From assembly GCF_900184225.1 (NCBI RefSeq), contig NZ_FXWZ01000003.1, forward strand, positions 372,001-436,000: DNA of 64,000 nt. Reading direction: 5' to 3'. Shown in pieces: positions 34,343-43,016 of the stretch. Position 1 is the stretch's first letter; each line of letters opens with the position of its first letter. Source of the stretch: Brevibacterium ihuae. GTDB lineage: Bacteria > Actinomycetota > Actinomycetes > Actinomycetales > Brevibacteriaceae. A program made the position numbers and the translations under genes. Below the pieces are notes generated by a model. That model saw only the letters and a program-made list of their open reading frames with translations. It was not told where the DNA came from and ran no database searches.

Positions 34343-34409
34343 AGGTTCTCCTCACGGAGTCGATATCCAGGTGAACATGCGGTGCCCACCTGCTGAACTG
34401 AACCGCTCG

Positions 34410-34415
34410 ATTCTA
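34410..34415 (-). promoter_or_regulatory. -10 box of the bS22 gene
   Basis: TAGAAT on the minus strand gives a leader of about 60 nt with a good ribosome binding site. A 7-bp hairpin (34427-34433 with 34441-34447) lies just upstream of the box. Confidence 0.45.
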
Positions 34416-34596
34416 TCGCCTCGGGGCGCGGAACCCCAATTTCCGCGGTCCGCACCGTGGGACGCCGGAGGGTGCGTGCGAGAGCGCGGCGGGGTGCTCC
34501 CGGTGCCGCCTACCGGTGCAGCGGGGTGGTCCGGGCGTGCCCCACGGGACCTCGCTCCCCGCACCGATCACGCCGGCGCGCGGGCCGTGCGGCGCC

Positions 34597-35799
34597 TCAG
34601 TCGTAGTAGGCGTCGAGCCCGTAGAACGGGAAGATGTTCTTCCGGGTCGACATCACGGTGCGGTCGAGGTCGGACTCGGGATCGAAGCCCTCGGCCCAGG
34701 AGGTGAACATCCCGTCGTGGCCGTCGGTCATGACCTCGGGCGGGGTGACGCCGGCGATCGCCTGGACGTAGTCCTTCCAGCGGTCGGGCAGCGCGGTGGA
34801 CGGGGCGATGTCCGCCCCCGCGGCGATCGCCACGAGGTTGACCCAGGCCCGCGGCACGACGTCGACGAGCGCGTAGCCGCCTCCGCCGGTGGCCAGCCAC
34901 TTCCCCTCGGCGTAGTCGTCGGCGAGGTCGCGCACCCATTCGGTGGCCCGACGCATCGCGTCGACGCTGAGCCGGAGGTGGGTGAGCGGGTCGAGCCGGT
35001 GGCCGTCGCAGCCGTGCTGGGAGATGAGGACCTGGGGGCGGAACTCGCGGAGGATCGCGGGCACGACGGAATCGATCGCCCGGAGCCAGTCGGCGTCGTC
35101 GGCGCGCGGGGGCAGGGCGATGTTCACCGCCGAGGCGGAGGCCGACATCCCGCCGATGTCGTTGGCGAACCCGGTGCCGGGGAACAGGAACCGGCCGTTC
35201 TCGTGGACGGAGATCGTGAGGACCCGCGGGTCGTCCCAGTAGAAGTTCTCGACGCCGTCGCCGTGGTGGGCGTCGAGGTCGAGGTAGGCGATGCGCTCGT
35301 AGCCGTTCGCGAGGAAGTGGTCGATCGCTCCGGCGAGGTCGTTGTAGACGCAGAACCCGGCGGCCCGGCCGGGCATCGCATGGTGCATCCCGCCGCAGAA
35401 GTTCACCGCGCGCTCGAAGTTCCCGCCGGTGATCGCGCGGGCGGCCTCGACGCTGCCCTGGAAGATCCGGCCGGACGCCTCGTGGATCTTCTCGAAGCGC
35501 GGGACGTCCTCGGTGCCGACGCCGTACTTCGTCGCAGTCGCCTCGTCGATGGAGGTGGTCTGCTCGGAGGCCTTGACGGCGTCGACGAACTCCTCGGAGT
35601 GGAGCCGGAGGAGGTTCTCCTCGTCGACGTGCGGGACGCCGGAGATGTGGACGCGGGCATTGTCGAACAGCCCGAAGTCGGTGGCGAGCTTGGCGGTGAG
35701 GTCGAGACGGAGCGGGTTCATCGGGTGATCCGGGCCGAAATTGTACTCCGTGAAGGAGTCGTCCCAGATGACGAAAACGTCGGTCTCGCGCCTGCTCAT
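34597..35799 (-). CDS. acuC: AcuC-type class I histone-deacetylase-family protein
   Basis: 400 residues, zinc deacetylase fold; bacterial AcuC removes acetyl groups from lysines, classically on acetyl-CoA synthetase. Motifs: HPMNPLRLDLT at the N terminus, GGMHHAMPG (catalytic His pair), YLDLDAHHGDGV (zinc Asp/His), VHENGRFLFPGTG, and ATGGGGYALVDVVPRAW with the late Tyr. The ATG at 35799 has TACAGT 6 nt upstream, a leaderless start. No acs gene is in the window. Confidence 0.9.
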   Translation of the reverse strand: MSRRETDVFVIWDDSFTEYNFGPDHPMNPLRLDLTAKLATDFGLFDNARVHISGVPHVDEENLLRLHSEEFVDAVKASEQTTSIDEATATKYGVGTEDVPRFEKIHEASGRIFQGSVEAARAITGGNFERAVNFCGGMHHAMPGRAAGFCVYNDLAGAIDHFLANGYERIAYLDLDAHHGDGVENFYWDDPRVLTISVHENGRFLFPGTGFANDIGGMSASASAVNIALPPRADDADWLRAIDSVVPAILREFRPQVLISQHGCDGHRLDPLTHLRLSVDAMRRATEWVRDLADDYAEGKWLATGGGGYALVDVVPRAWVNLVAIAAGADIAPSTALPDRWKDYVQAIAGVTPPEVMTDGHDGMFTSWAEGFDPESDLDRTVMSTRKNIFPFYGLDAYYD

Positions 35800-35805
35800 T
35801 CCCCC

Positions 35806-35811
35806 ACTGTA
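35806..35811 (-). promoter_or_regulatory. -10 box of acuC (leaderless)
   Basis: TACAGT on the minus strand, 6 nt before the acuC ATG. Confidence 0.5.
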
Positions 35812-36047
35812 GCGCCGAATGCGACCGGGGTCACGGTCGGGTCCGGGCTCCGCGCAGGCGCACGACGGACTGCGGGCGGGAGGGGTGAGGACTGCGGGCT
35901 GGCGGGCGGCATTGGGAGGCGAGAGCGGGCGGACAGCCGGGATCGGACCCGGCCTCGTCAAACTTCTAAAACTGAGTGATCGTTAGCTAGAGTTCAAAGT
36001 ACCCCTGGTTCCAGCCCATTCTTTTCGATGACGAAGGTGTCCGAGAC

Positions 36048-37322
36048 ATGACGAACAGATCACTGCCCCTCCTCGCACTCGCTTCTACCGGTGCCCTGCT
36101 CCTCAGCGGCTGCGCCGGTTCCGCCGGTTCCGGCGGCAGCGGCGGCTCCGGCGGGGGCGAGGGTTTCGAGTACGGCGCGTCCCAAGAGGAGGTCGACGCC
36201 GCGATCGCCGACCTCGACCCGGTGACGCTCAAGTACCAGCCGCCCGCGGCTTCGCAGAACTCGGTGATGGCTCCGGCCGCGCTCGGGTACAAGGACTACA
36301 TCGAGGAGCGCTCGGGCGGCAAGATCGAGATCGAGATCATCTGGGGCCAGGCCATCGCCGGCTACTCGGAGGTCGACGATGCCCTGGCCGATGGTCGTCT
36401 CGACCTCGCCTACGATCTGCCGATCTACAACCCGAGCGATTACCCGTCGTTCGATGCAGCCGCGAAGTCGTTCTCCGGCGTGCCGATCTCGCCGATGACG
36501 GGAGAGATGGTGATGACCGCGGTGTCGGCGGACATCGGTTGGGACACGCAGTCGCTGCTCGACGAGTACGAGGCGCAGGGCGTCACTCCCCTGACCCCGA
36601 TCGTGTCCTCGGGCGGCTACTACGCCGTGTGTGCCGATCCGGGCTCGGAGCCCGACGATTGGAAGGGCCGGCAGATCCGCGTCGCCAGCACCTCCCACCA
36701 CGGTGTCGCCAACGCACTGGGAGCCTCGCCGGTATCGATGGAGTACGTCGAGGTCTTCGAAGCGCTCCAGCGCGGGACAGTGGATTGCACCTTCGCTCAG
36801 CTGCTGCCCTCAGCGGAATCGGGGATCCTCGAAGTCGCTCCGAACATCTCGTACAGCACGGACGAGGCGAGCATGTCCTCGCGCGCAGTCGGCGCCGAAC
36901 TTGCCGGCTCGAGCTTCGCGAACCTCCCTCTCGCCTACCAGCAGATCATCTTCGATGCCGCGTCCAGCGCCTACTCCGGATTCGTCGGAATCACCGCCGA
37001 CGGCAACGCGGAGAGCGTGCGCCAGGCCAAGGAAGCCGGTGGGGAGATCGCGGTCTTCGACCCGGCGACCGAGGAGCTCATCAAGGAGGAGAACGCGCGG
37101 CAGCGTCAGGAGGTCGTGGACGGCGGAATCCTCGGCGATGACATCGACGCACGCGTGAACGAGTCGATCGAGACCTGGTCGAGCGCGGTGGAGGAACTCG
37201 GCTACGAGGACGGCGGCTCCTTCGAGGATATGGACGAGTGGTGGGAGAGCAGCGAGACCGACTTCTCCCCGATGGCCGAGCGTGTCTTCGAGGAGACTGC
37301 GCTCGAGCACCGGCCCTCATGA
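36048..37322 (+). CDS. TRAP-type C4-dicarboxylate-like transporter solute-binding lipoprotein, orphan
   Basis: 424 residues. Lipoprotein signal with lipobox LLSGC (Cys22), then a Gly/Ser spacer. The body matches DctP-family binding proteins: DWKGRQIRVASTSHHGVANA, then PVSMEYVEVFEALQRGTVDC, where the Arg of the first segment normally contacts a ligand carboxylate. An organic-acid ligand is likely, but which one is unknown. No DctQ or DctM membrane gene lies on either side, so it must work with a permease elsewhere or act alone. The 250 bp upstream are relatively AT-rich near 35960-36000 (CTAAAACTGAGTGATCGTTA), probably the promoter. Weak ribosome binding site. Confidence 0.85.
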   Translation: MTNRSLPLLALASTGALLLSGCAGSAGSGGSGGSGGGEGFEYGASQEEVDAAIADLDPVTLKYQPPAASQNSVMAPAALGYKDYIEERSGGKIEIEIIWGQAIAGYSEVDDALADGRLDLAYDLPIYNPSDYPSFDAAAKSFSGVPISPMTGEMVMTAVSADIGWDTQSLLDEYEAQGVTPLTPIVSSGGYYAVCADPGSEPDDWKGRQIRVASTSHHGVANALGASPVSMEYVEVFEALQRGTVDCTFAQLLPSAESGILEVAPNISYSTDEASMSSRAVGAELAGSSFANLPLAYQQIIFDAASSAYSGFVGITADGNAESVRQAKEAGGEIAVFDPATEELIKEENARQRQEVVDGGILGDDIDARVNESIETWSSAVEELGYEDGGSFEDMDEWWESSETDFSPMAERVFEETALEHRPS

Positions 37323-37338
37323 TCGTCGGGTGAGCTCC

Positions 37339-37371
37339 GGCCGGGTCCGCGTGAGGACGCGGGACCCGGCC
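37339..37371 (+). terminator. Hairpin terminator after the TRAP binding-protein gene
   Basis: 10-bp arms GGCCGGGTCC (37339-37348) and GGACCCGGCC (37362-37371), 17 nt past the stop. Confidence 0.65.
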
Positions 37372-37516
37372 GCCTCGGGCCCCACAGGTTCGGGCCGACA
37401 ACCTCGGGCTCACCCACCTCGGGCCCAGCGACCCCGGACCCGGCGACCGAAGACCCCGCGCGAACCGCCGGCGCCCGCCGGGAGCGAACCCGCTCCTGGT
37501 GGGCGTCGGCACTGTC

Positions 37517-37522
37517 TATACT
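37517..37522 (+). promoter_or_regulatory. -10 box of trkH (leaderless)
   Basis: TATACT, a near-consensus box, then 6 nt and the GTG start at 37529. Confidence 0.65.
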
Positions 37523-37528
37523 GTCCCT

Positions 37529-38932
37529 GTGAATGGTCGGCGGTCTCCTTCCCAGTTCCGCGACCGGGTGCTCTCCCCCGGCCGGCGCCTCCGCGACTTC
37601 ATCGACGAGGTCGCCGACGCCTCGCCCGCGCGCCTGGCGATGGTGTCGTTCCTCGGGGCGATCGCGATCTTCACCGCGCTCCTCTGCCTGCCGGTCGCCC
37701 ATCGGAACCCCGAGGACTTCAGCTTCGCCGTCAGCCTGTTCGTCGCGGTCTCGGCGGTCTGCGTCACCGGCCTCTCCCCCGTGGTGACCGAGGAGTACTG
37801 GTCGGATTTCGGCATCGGTGTCATCACCGCGGCCATCCAGGTGGGCGGCCTCGGCATCCTCACCCTCGCCTCGGTGCTCGGCATGGCCGTGTCGAAGAAG
37901 CTCGGGGTGCGGCAGCGCCTCATCGCCGCCCAGGCGACGAACACCTTCCAGATCGGCCAGGTCGGCACCCTGCTGCGCACCGTGGTCTCGACGATCCTCA
38001 TCGCCGAGCTCATCGTCGCCGGCCTCCTCCTGCCGTCGTTCCTCGGCAAGGGCGAGTCGATCGGCACCGCGATCTGGCACTCGGTGTTCTACGCGATCTC
38101 CTCGTTCAACAACGCCGGCTTCACCGTCCACCCCGGCGGGATGGAGCACTTCACGAACGACCCGTGGTTCCTCTCGGTGATCATGGTCTCGGTGTTCGTC
38201 GGCTCGCTCGGCTTCCCCGTCGTCCTCATGATCACCATCGCGTGGAACCGGCCGCGGTCGTGGGACCTCCACACCAAGCTCACGCTCGCGACCTCGGCGA
38301 TCCTCGTGTTCATCGGCTTCGTCATGCTCCTCTTCTTCGAGGCCTCGAACCCCCGTACCCTCGGCGCCGAGGGCCCGGGCCACACCGCCCTCGAGGTACT
38401 CTTCATGGCGGTCATGCCGCGCTCGGGCGGGTTCGCGACGATGGAGATCGCGGACATGAATCAGACGAGCCTTCTGCTCCTCGACGTGCTCATGTTCATC
38501 GGCGGCGGCTCCTCGTCGACGGCCGGGGGCATCAAGGTCACCACGCTCGCGGTGCTCGCCCTCGCCGCGCTGTCCGAGGCCCGCGGCCTCCAGGAGGTCA
38601 CCGCGTTCCATCGCCGGATCGACCCGCCGGTCATCAAGGTCGCGATCTCGGTGACGCTCGCCGGCAGCGCGCTCGTGTTCGCCGGCACCCTCGCGATGCT
38701 CCACTTCACCCGGATGCCGCTCGACCTCGTGCTGTTCGAGGTGATCTCCGCCTTCGGCACGTGCGGCCTGAGCTCGGGGGTCACCGCCGAGGCACCGGAC
38801 TCCGGCCTCTACGTGCTCAGCGTGCTCATGTTCCTCGGGCGGCTCGGTACGATTACGCTTGCCGCAGCGCTGTCGCAGCAGAACACGCGCCGGTTGTTCC
38901 GCTATCCGGAAGAGAGGCCGATCATTGGCTAG
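37529..38932 (+). CDS. trkH: TrkH/KtrB-family potassium uptake membrane subunit
   Basis: 467 residues, four membrane-pore-membrane repeats of the SKT superfamily. Filter-like segments are visible: SAVCVTGLSPV, SSFNNAGFTVHPGG, MPRSGGFATMEI and SAFGTCGLSSGV, with the key glycine of each loop kept. GGGSSSTAGGIKVTT is the typical gating-loop region. The start at GTG 37529 is set by the TATACT box. It overlaps the trkA gene by 8 bp, so the two subunits are made together. Na+- or H+-coupling cannot be told from the sequence. Confidence 0.92.
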   Translation: MNGRRSPSQFRDRVLSPGRRLRDFIDEVADASPARLAMVSFLGAIAIFTALLCLPVAHRNPEDFSFAVSLFVAVSAVCVTGLSPVVTEEYWSDFGIGVITAAIQVGGLGILTLASVLGMAVSKKLGVRQRLIAAQATNTFQIGQVGTLLRTVVSTILIAELIVAGLLLPSFLGKGESIGTAIWHSVFYAISSFNNAGFTVHPGGMEHFTNDPWFLSVIMVSVFVGSLGFPVVLMITIAWNRPRSWDLHTKLTLATSAILVFIGFVMLLFFEASNPRTLGAEGPGHTALEVLFMAVMPRSGGFATMEIADMNQTSLLLLDVLMFIGGGSSSTAGGIKVTTLAVLALAALSEARGLQEVTAFHRRIDPPVIKVAISVTLAGSALVFAGTLAMLHFTRMPLDLVLFEVISAFGTCGLSSGVTAEAPDSGLYVLSVLMFLGRLGTITLAAALSQQNTRRLFRYPEERPIIG

Positions 38933-39620
38933 GAAGTCCCGCGCCGACCGCGCGTCAGCGATCGAGTCGAGCGCCTCGATCCTCGTCATCGGGCTCGGAC
39001 GGTTCGGCGGAGCGACGGCGGAGAACCTCATGAAGCTCGGCCGCGAGGTCATGGCGATCGAGAAGAACCCCGAGGCCGTCCAGGAGTGGTCGGGCAAGCT
39101 CACCCACGTCGTCGAGGCCGATGCGACGAACATCGAGGCGCTGCGGCAGATCGGCGCCGGCGAGTTCAGCACCGCGGTCGTCGGCATCGGCACCTCGATC
39201 GAGGCGAGCGTGCTCTCCACGGCGAACCTCGTCGACCTCGGCATCGACCAGGTGTGGGCCAAGGCGATGTCGAACCCCCACGGCAAGATCCTCCGCCGGA
39301 TCGGCGCCGAGCACGTCCTCTACCCCGAGTCCGAGGCCGGGTCGCGCGTGGCCCACCTCGTATCGTCCCGGATGCTCGACTTCATCGAGTTCGACGACGG
39401 GCACTTCGCCGTGGTCAAGATGCGCCCGCCCAAGGAGGTCCAGGGGTTCACCCTCGCCGAGGCGGGGATCCGCGACACCTACGGCGTCACCGTCGTCGGC
39501 ATCAAGAGCCCGGGGCGCGACTTCACCTACGCCGAGCCCGCGAGCCGCGTGGGCAGCCAGGACGTCCTCATCGTCGCCGGCCACGTCGAGCTGCTCGGCC
39601 GCTTCGCCGGCCGCCCGTGA
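38925..39620 (+). CDS. trkA: TrkA/KtrA-family potassium channel regulatory subunit
   Basis: 231 residues: one RCK_N domain (VIGLGRFGGATAENLMKLG, then the acidic AIEKNPEAV) and one RCK_C domain, the single-unit KtrA layout. The glycine-rich motif binds adenine nucleotides or NAD(H) that gate the TrkH pore. Translation starts at an unusual TTG within the trkH 3' end (8-bp overlap), supported by GAGAGG 7 nt upstream. Confidence 0.92.
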   Translation: MARKSRADRASAIESSASILVIGLGRFGGATAENLMKLGREVMAIEKNPEAVQEWSGKLTHVVEADATNIEALRQIGAGEFSTAVVGIGTSIEASVLSTANLVDLGIDQVWAKAMSNPHGKILRRIGAEHVLYPESEAGSRVAHLVSSRMLDFIEFDDGHFAVVKMRPPKEVQGFTLAEAGIRDTYGVTVVGIKSPGRDFTYAEPASRVGSQDVLIVAGHVELLGRFAGRP

Positions 39621-39664
39621 GGCAGCGCCGAGGCTCACAGCCCGGAGGGCGCGGACGTCGCGGA

Positions 39665-39688
39665 CCGGCCCCTGACGGAGCGGGCCGG
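39665..39688. terminator. Hairpin between trkA and proC
   Basis: 7-bp arms CCGGCCC (39665-39671) and GGGCCGG (39682-39688) between convergent genes. Confidence 0.5.
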
Positions 39689-39707
39689 ACGGGTTGCCGC
39701 AGTGCGG

Positions 39708-40523
39708 TCAGCCGCCGCTCTCCATCTCGCGCGCCCTGGCCGAGGCGGCGCGGGCGGCCCGTTCGACGATCGCACCGAAGTCGTCGCCCTCGAACGAGGT
39801 CATCGCGGCGTGCGTGGTCCCGCCCTTGCTCGTGACGGCCGTGCGCAGGCCCGCGGGATCCGGGGTCTCCTCGAGGAGGCGACCGGCGCCTGCCGCGGTG
39901 CCGACGACGATCCTCCGTGCCATCTCCTCGCCCATCCCCTGGGCCACCCCGGCCTCGACGAGCTTCTCGGCGAGGAGGAAGAAGTACGCGACTCCGGAGC
40001 CGGACAGCCCGATCATCGTCTGCAGCTCGTCCTCCGTCATCTCCACGACGTCGCCTGCACCGGCGAGCAGGCCGGCCACCTCGGCGACGGACTCCTGCGG
40101 GACGTCCGCGGTCGCGGCGAGGGCGATGACGCCGTGTCCGACCGCGCTCGGGGTGTTCGGCATGATGCGGATGATGCGCGAGCTCCCGGACCATTCGGTG
40201 AGCTGCGCGATCGAGACGCCGGCGGCCATCGACACGAGAACCGCGTCGGGGCGCAGGCTGCCGGCGATCTCCGCGAGGGTGTCCTTCATGGCCCACGGCT
40301 TGACGCCGAGGAGCACGAACTCCGCGTCCGCGACTGCGGTGCGGTTCGCCTCGGTGTCCTCCTCGACCGAGGCGGTCCGGACGCCGAGCCTCTCCCGCAG
40401 TCCGTCCGCCGACGCGCGGGAGCCGGTGGTGGCGATGACGCTCTCGGGGTCGGCTCCGCCGCGGAGCACCCCGGCGAGCAGGGCCCCGCCCATGGATCCG
40501 GTGCCGATCGATGCGATGGTCAT
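39708..40523 (-). CDS. proC: Pyrroline-5-carboxylate reductase
   Basis: NADPH-dependent last step of proline synthesis. 271 residues. NAD(P) motif IGTGSMGGALL (glycines 7, 9, 12), LLGVKPWAMKDTL, RIMPNTPSAVGHG, and the P5CR signature region LSGSGVAYFFLLAEKLVEAG followed by TSKGGTTHAAM. The ATG at 40523 has GAGGA upstream. Gene order ppx - TIM barrel - proC is shared with M. tuberculosis (Rv0496, Rv0498, Rv0500). Confidence 0.95.
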   Translation of the reverse strand: MTIASIGTGSMGGALLAGVLRGGADPESVIATTGSRASADGLRERLGVRTASVEEDTEANRTAVADAEFVLLGVKPWAMKDTLAEIAGSLRPDAVLVSMAAGVSIAQLTEWSGSSRIIRIMPNTPSAVGHGVIALAATADVPQESVAEVAGLLAGAGDVVEMTEDELQTMIGLSGSGVAYFFLLAEKLVEAGVAQGMGEEMARRIVVGTAAGAGRLLEETPDPAGLRTAVTSKGGTTHAAMTSFEGDDFGAIVERAARAASARAREMESGG

Positions 40524-40656
40524 GTGCGTCCTCTTCTCTCGTGGTCCTTCGTCACCCGGGGCCTCCGTCCGGTCCCCGCATCGGGCTCGCCGATGGTCGC
40601 CGCGAGCACACCAGCGCACTGCGGGCGGCTCCCGGGTTCCCGCGGCAATGCGCCCG

Positions 40657-41631
40657 TCACGTCGCGTCGGTCGCCTCGGACTTCTCCTGGGCGGTCCGCG
40701 GATCGGCGTCGCTCAGCCCGTTCTGGCCGAGATGCCGGCGGGCGAAGGCGAGGGATTCCGCGAGCATCTCGTCGCGCGTGGACTTCCGGGCGGCGAAGCG
40801 GGTGTTGACCTCGGCGACGACGTCACCGGACCAGTTGTGCTTCGCGAGGTACTGCAGGGTTTCGGCCACCGGCATCTTCCCGCGGCCGGGGACCAGGTGC
40901 TCGTCCTTGAGCGAGCCCGATCCGTCGGTGAGATGGATGTGCGCGAGCCGGTCGAAGATCCCCGCGACGGTCTCCAGCGCGTTCATCCCGGCCGTGGCGG
41001 CGTGGGAGAAGTCGAAGGTCATCGCGTCGTAGTCCTCGTCGAGCGGGTTCCAGTCCGGGTAGTAGACGAGCACCTCGCGCACCCCGGCGCGCCACGGGTA
41101 CATGTTCTCCACCGCGAGGGTAATCCCGGTCTCCTGCGAGAGCTTCCGGACCCCGGTGACGAATCCCTTCGCGTAGTCCCCCTGCCAGCGGAACGGCGGG
41201 TGGACGACGACGGAACGGGCTCCGACCTCGGCGGCCATCTCGCAGGTCAGGCGCAGCTTGGTCCAGTGGTCCTTGTCGAGGACGCGCGGCATGAAGAGCA
41301 GGGTCGGGGCGTGGAGGGACATCACGGGCAGACCGGTGTCCCGGGTGAGGCCGCGCATGAGGTCGGTGTCCTGGGTCTCGGCGTTGTTCGTGATCATCAC
41401 CTCGACCCCGTCGTAGCCCAGGCGGTCCGCGGCGCTGAAGCATTCGGTGACGGTCATCGGGTAGACCGAGGACGTCGAGAGGCCGATCCGGATCGGGTGG
41501 TCCGAGGTGTGCGTGCGATCGTGCTCGTACACGGGATTCTGCTCGAGGTGCTCCCGGTGGCGGCGCGAGTCGGCGCGCGCCGAGTTCTTCTGCGTCAGCA
41601 CCTTACGGGTGGGATTCTTCTTCGGACTCAC
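40657..41631 (-). CDS. Sugar phosphate isomerase/epimerase-like TIM-barrel protein
   Basis: 324 residues of the xylose-isomerase-like TIM-barrel superfamily (AP_endonuc_2). Metal-ligand candidates: Glu in ITLAVENMYPW, Asp/His in MTFDFSHAATAG, His/Asp in RLAHIHLTDGSGSLKDEHLV, and a late Glu in GDVVAEVNTRF. A basic N-terminal stretch (PKKNPTRKVLTQKN) precedes the barrel. The substrate is unknown; the position between ppx and proC is conserved in mycobacteria (Rv0498). The GTG at 41631 follows TAGACT by 7 nt, so earlier in-frame starts are rejected. Confidence 0.82.
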   Translation of the reverse strand: MSPKKNPTRKVLTQKNSARADSRRHREHLEQNPVYEHDRTHTSDHPIRIGLSTSSVYPMTVTECFSAADRLGYDGVEVMITNNAETQDTDLMRGLTRDTGLPVMSLHAPTLLFMPRVLDKDHWTKLRLTCEMAAEVGARSVVVHPPFRWQGDYAKGFVTGVRKLSQETGITLAVENMYPWRAGVREVLVYYPDWNPLDEDYDAMTFDFSHAATAGMNALETVAGIFDRLAHIHLTDGSGSLKDEHLVPGRGKMPVAETLQYLAKHNWSGDVVAEVNTRFAARKSTRDEMLAESLAFARRHLGQNGLSDADPRTAQEKSEATDAT

Positions 41632-41638
41632 GGCTCCG

Positions 41639-41644
41639 AGTCTA
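41639..41644 (-). promoter_or_regulatory. -10 box of the TIM-barrel gene (leaderless)
   Basis: TAGACT on the minus strand, 7 nt before the GTG at 41631. Confidence 0.55.
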
Positions 41645-41714
41645 GTACCGGCGGGCAGGGCTGCCGCTGGTCGAGGTCGCGACTCGACCGGAGCGGTCTC
41701 GCAGGCGCGGGCTC

Positions 41715-42707
41715 TCAGCCCGGGAGCAGGGAGGTCGTCGGCGCCCCCGGGCGTTCGCGCGGCAGCGAGATCTCCTCGGAGGAGTCGAGGAGATCGAGCT
41801 TGCGCATGATGATGCCCTCGCGCAGCGCCCAGGGCGAGATGTGCATCTCCTCGATGTCGAAGATCGTGAAGGCCGCCTCGGCGACGATCGCGCCGGCGAA
41901 CACCTGTCCGCCGCGGGCGAGCGAGACGCCGGGCAGTTCGGCGCGCTCCTTGGGGGTGCGCTCCGCGAGGGCCGCGATGATGTCCGGCAGGTCCTTCCTG
42001 CACAGCACGCGAGGGACGAAGATGCCCTCGCCGCTCGCCGCCGCTCCACCGATCCGCGCGAGCGAGCGGAAGGTCTTCGACGACCCGACGACCTTCTCCG
42101 GGCGGCCCACCCGATTGATCTCGCCGGCGACCCGGCCGATCGTGTGGCGGGCGTGACGGCGGAGCGCTTCGATGTCCTCGCCCGACGGGACGTCGGCGGA
42201 GAGGAAGCGGGAGTGCATCCGGCCGGCTCCGAGCGGGACGGACAGCGCGGCGTCGGGGTACTCGTCGCGGCCGGCGGCGAGCTCGAGCGAACCGCCGCCG
42301 ATGTCGAGGAGCTGGATGCTGCCGGCCGACCAGCCGAACCAGCGGCGGGCGGCGAGGAAGGTGATCCGCGCTTCCTCCTCGCCGGTCATGACGTTGAGGG
42401 AGATGCCGGACTCCTCGCGGATCCGGGTGATCGTCTCCTCGCCGTTCGGCGCTCCGCGGATCGCCGAGGTGGCGAAGGCGAGGATCTGCTCGGAGCCCTG
42501 CTCCTCCGCGATCGAGATCGCCTCGCAGCAGAACTCGACGAGGCGTTTCTGGCCGTAGGTCGAGATCGAGCCGTCCTCCTTGAGGTGCTCGGCGAGCCGC
42601 AGCACCTCCTTGTGGGAGGTCGCGGGAAGGGGCGGGGCTCCCACCCGGGCGTCGACCACGAGGAGGTGGACGCTGTTGGATCCGATGTCGAGGACTGCGA
42701 GACGCAC
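41715..42707 (-). CDS. ppx: Ppx/GppA-family exopolyphosphatase
   Basis: 330 residues of the ASKHA phosphatase family acting on inorganic polyphosphate and/or pppGpp. RLAVLDIGSNSVHLLVVDA is the phosphate-1 loop with the catalytic Asp; AFATSAIRGAPNGEE follows; QLLDIGGGSLELAAG is the phosphate-2 loop. The short, single-lobe-pair form matches mycobacterial Ppx1 (Rv0496), which hydrolyses short-chain polyphosphate. The GTG at 42707 has TAGACT 6 nt upstream, a leaderless start. Confidence 0.9.
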   Translation of the reverse strand: MRLAVLDIGSNSVHLLVVDARVGAPPLPATSHKEVLRLAEHLKEDGSISTYGQKRLVEFCCEAISIAEEQGSEQILAFATSAIRGAPNGEETITRIREESGISLNVMTGEEEARITFLAARRWFGWSAGSIQLLDIGGGSLELAAGRDEYPDAALSVPLGAGRMHSRFLSADVPSGEDIEALRRHARHTIGRVAGEINRVGRPEKVVGSSKTFRSLARIGGAAASGEGIFVPRVLCRKDLPDIIAALAERTPKERAELPGVSLARGGQVFAGAIVAEAAFTIFDIEEMHISPWALREGIIMRKLDLLDSSEEISLPRERPGAPTTSLLPG

Positions 42708-42713
42708 GATGTC

Positions 42714-42719
42714 AGTCTA
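42714..42719 (-). promoter_or_regulatory. -10 box of ppx (leaderless)
   Basis: TAGACT on the minus strand, 6 nt before the ppx GTG. Confidence 0.55.
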
Positions 42720-42852
42720 CTGGCACGGGGCCGGTCCGCTGTCACGGCGGCGGGTCGGGGCACGGGTCGGGCGGTGGCGGTCCCCGCGCTGGGCGGGGCA
42801 CCTCGCGCTCGCCCGGGTCCTCCGCGCAAGGCATCGTCGCCCCGAAACCGAA

Positions 42853-42910
42853 CTGCGCGGTATCTGCCGATCTGCGCGCAATTGTGCGCAGATCGGCAGA
42901 TACCGCGCAG
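42853..42910. repeat. Palindrome family B, copy 1
   Basis: Perfect 25-bp arms (42853-42877 and 42886-42910) and an 8-nt centre. Outer arm CTGCGCGGTATCTG, centre GCGCGCAATTGTGCGC. Related elements with the same core are at 48311 and 51720. It sits in the 309-bp gap between ppx and the enoyl-CoA hydratase relic, which otherwise holds only family A copy 2. Confidence 0.85.
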
Positions 42911-42958
42911 TAGGACGTGCTCGCCCGCCCGGCCCCGGACCTCGAGCCCGGTGAAACA

Positions 42959-43001
42959 GCAATTTCCGAAGGTTCCGTTCCCAGGAACCTTCGGAAATTG
43001 C
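42959..43001 (-). terminator. Palindrome family A, copy 2 (terminator-like, after the hydratase relic)
   Basis: Perfect 18-bp arms GCAATTTCCGAAGGTTCC (42959-42976) and complement (42984-43001) with a 7-nt loop, 15 nt past the stop at 43017. Identical in size to copy 1 at 21321 and differing by compensatory base changes in both arms. Confidence 0.78.
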
Positions 43002-43016
43002 TCTCTGAAGGGGATG

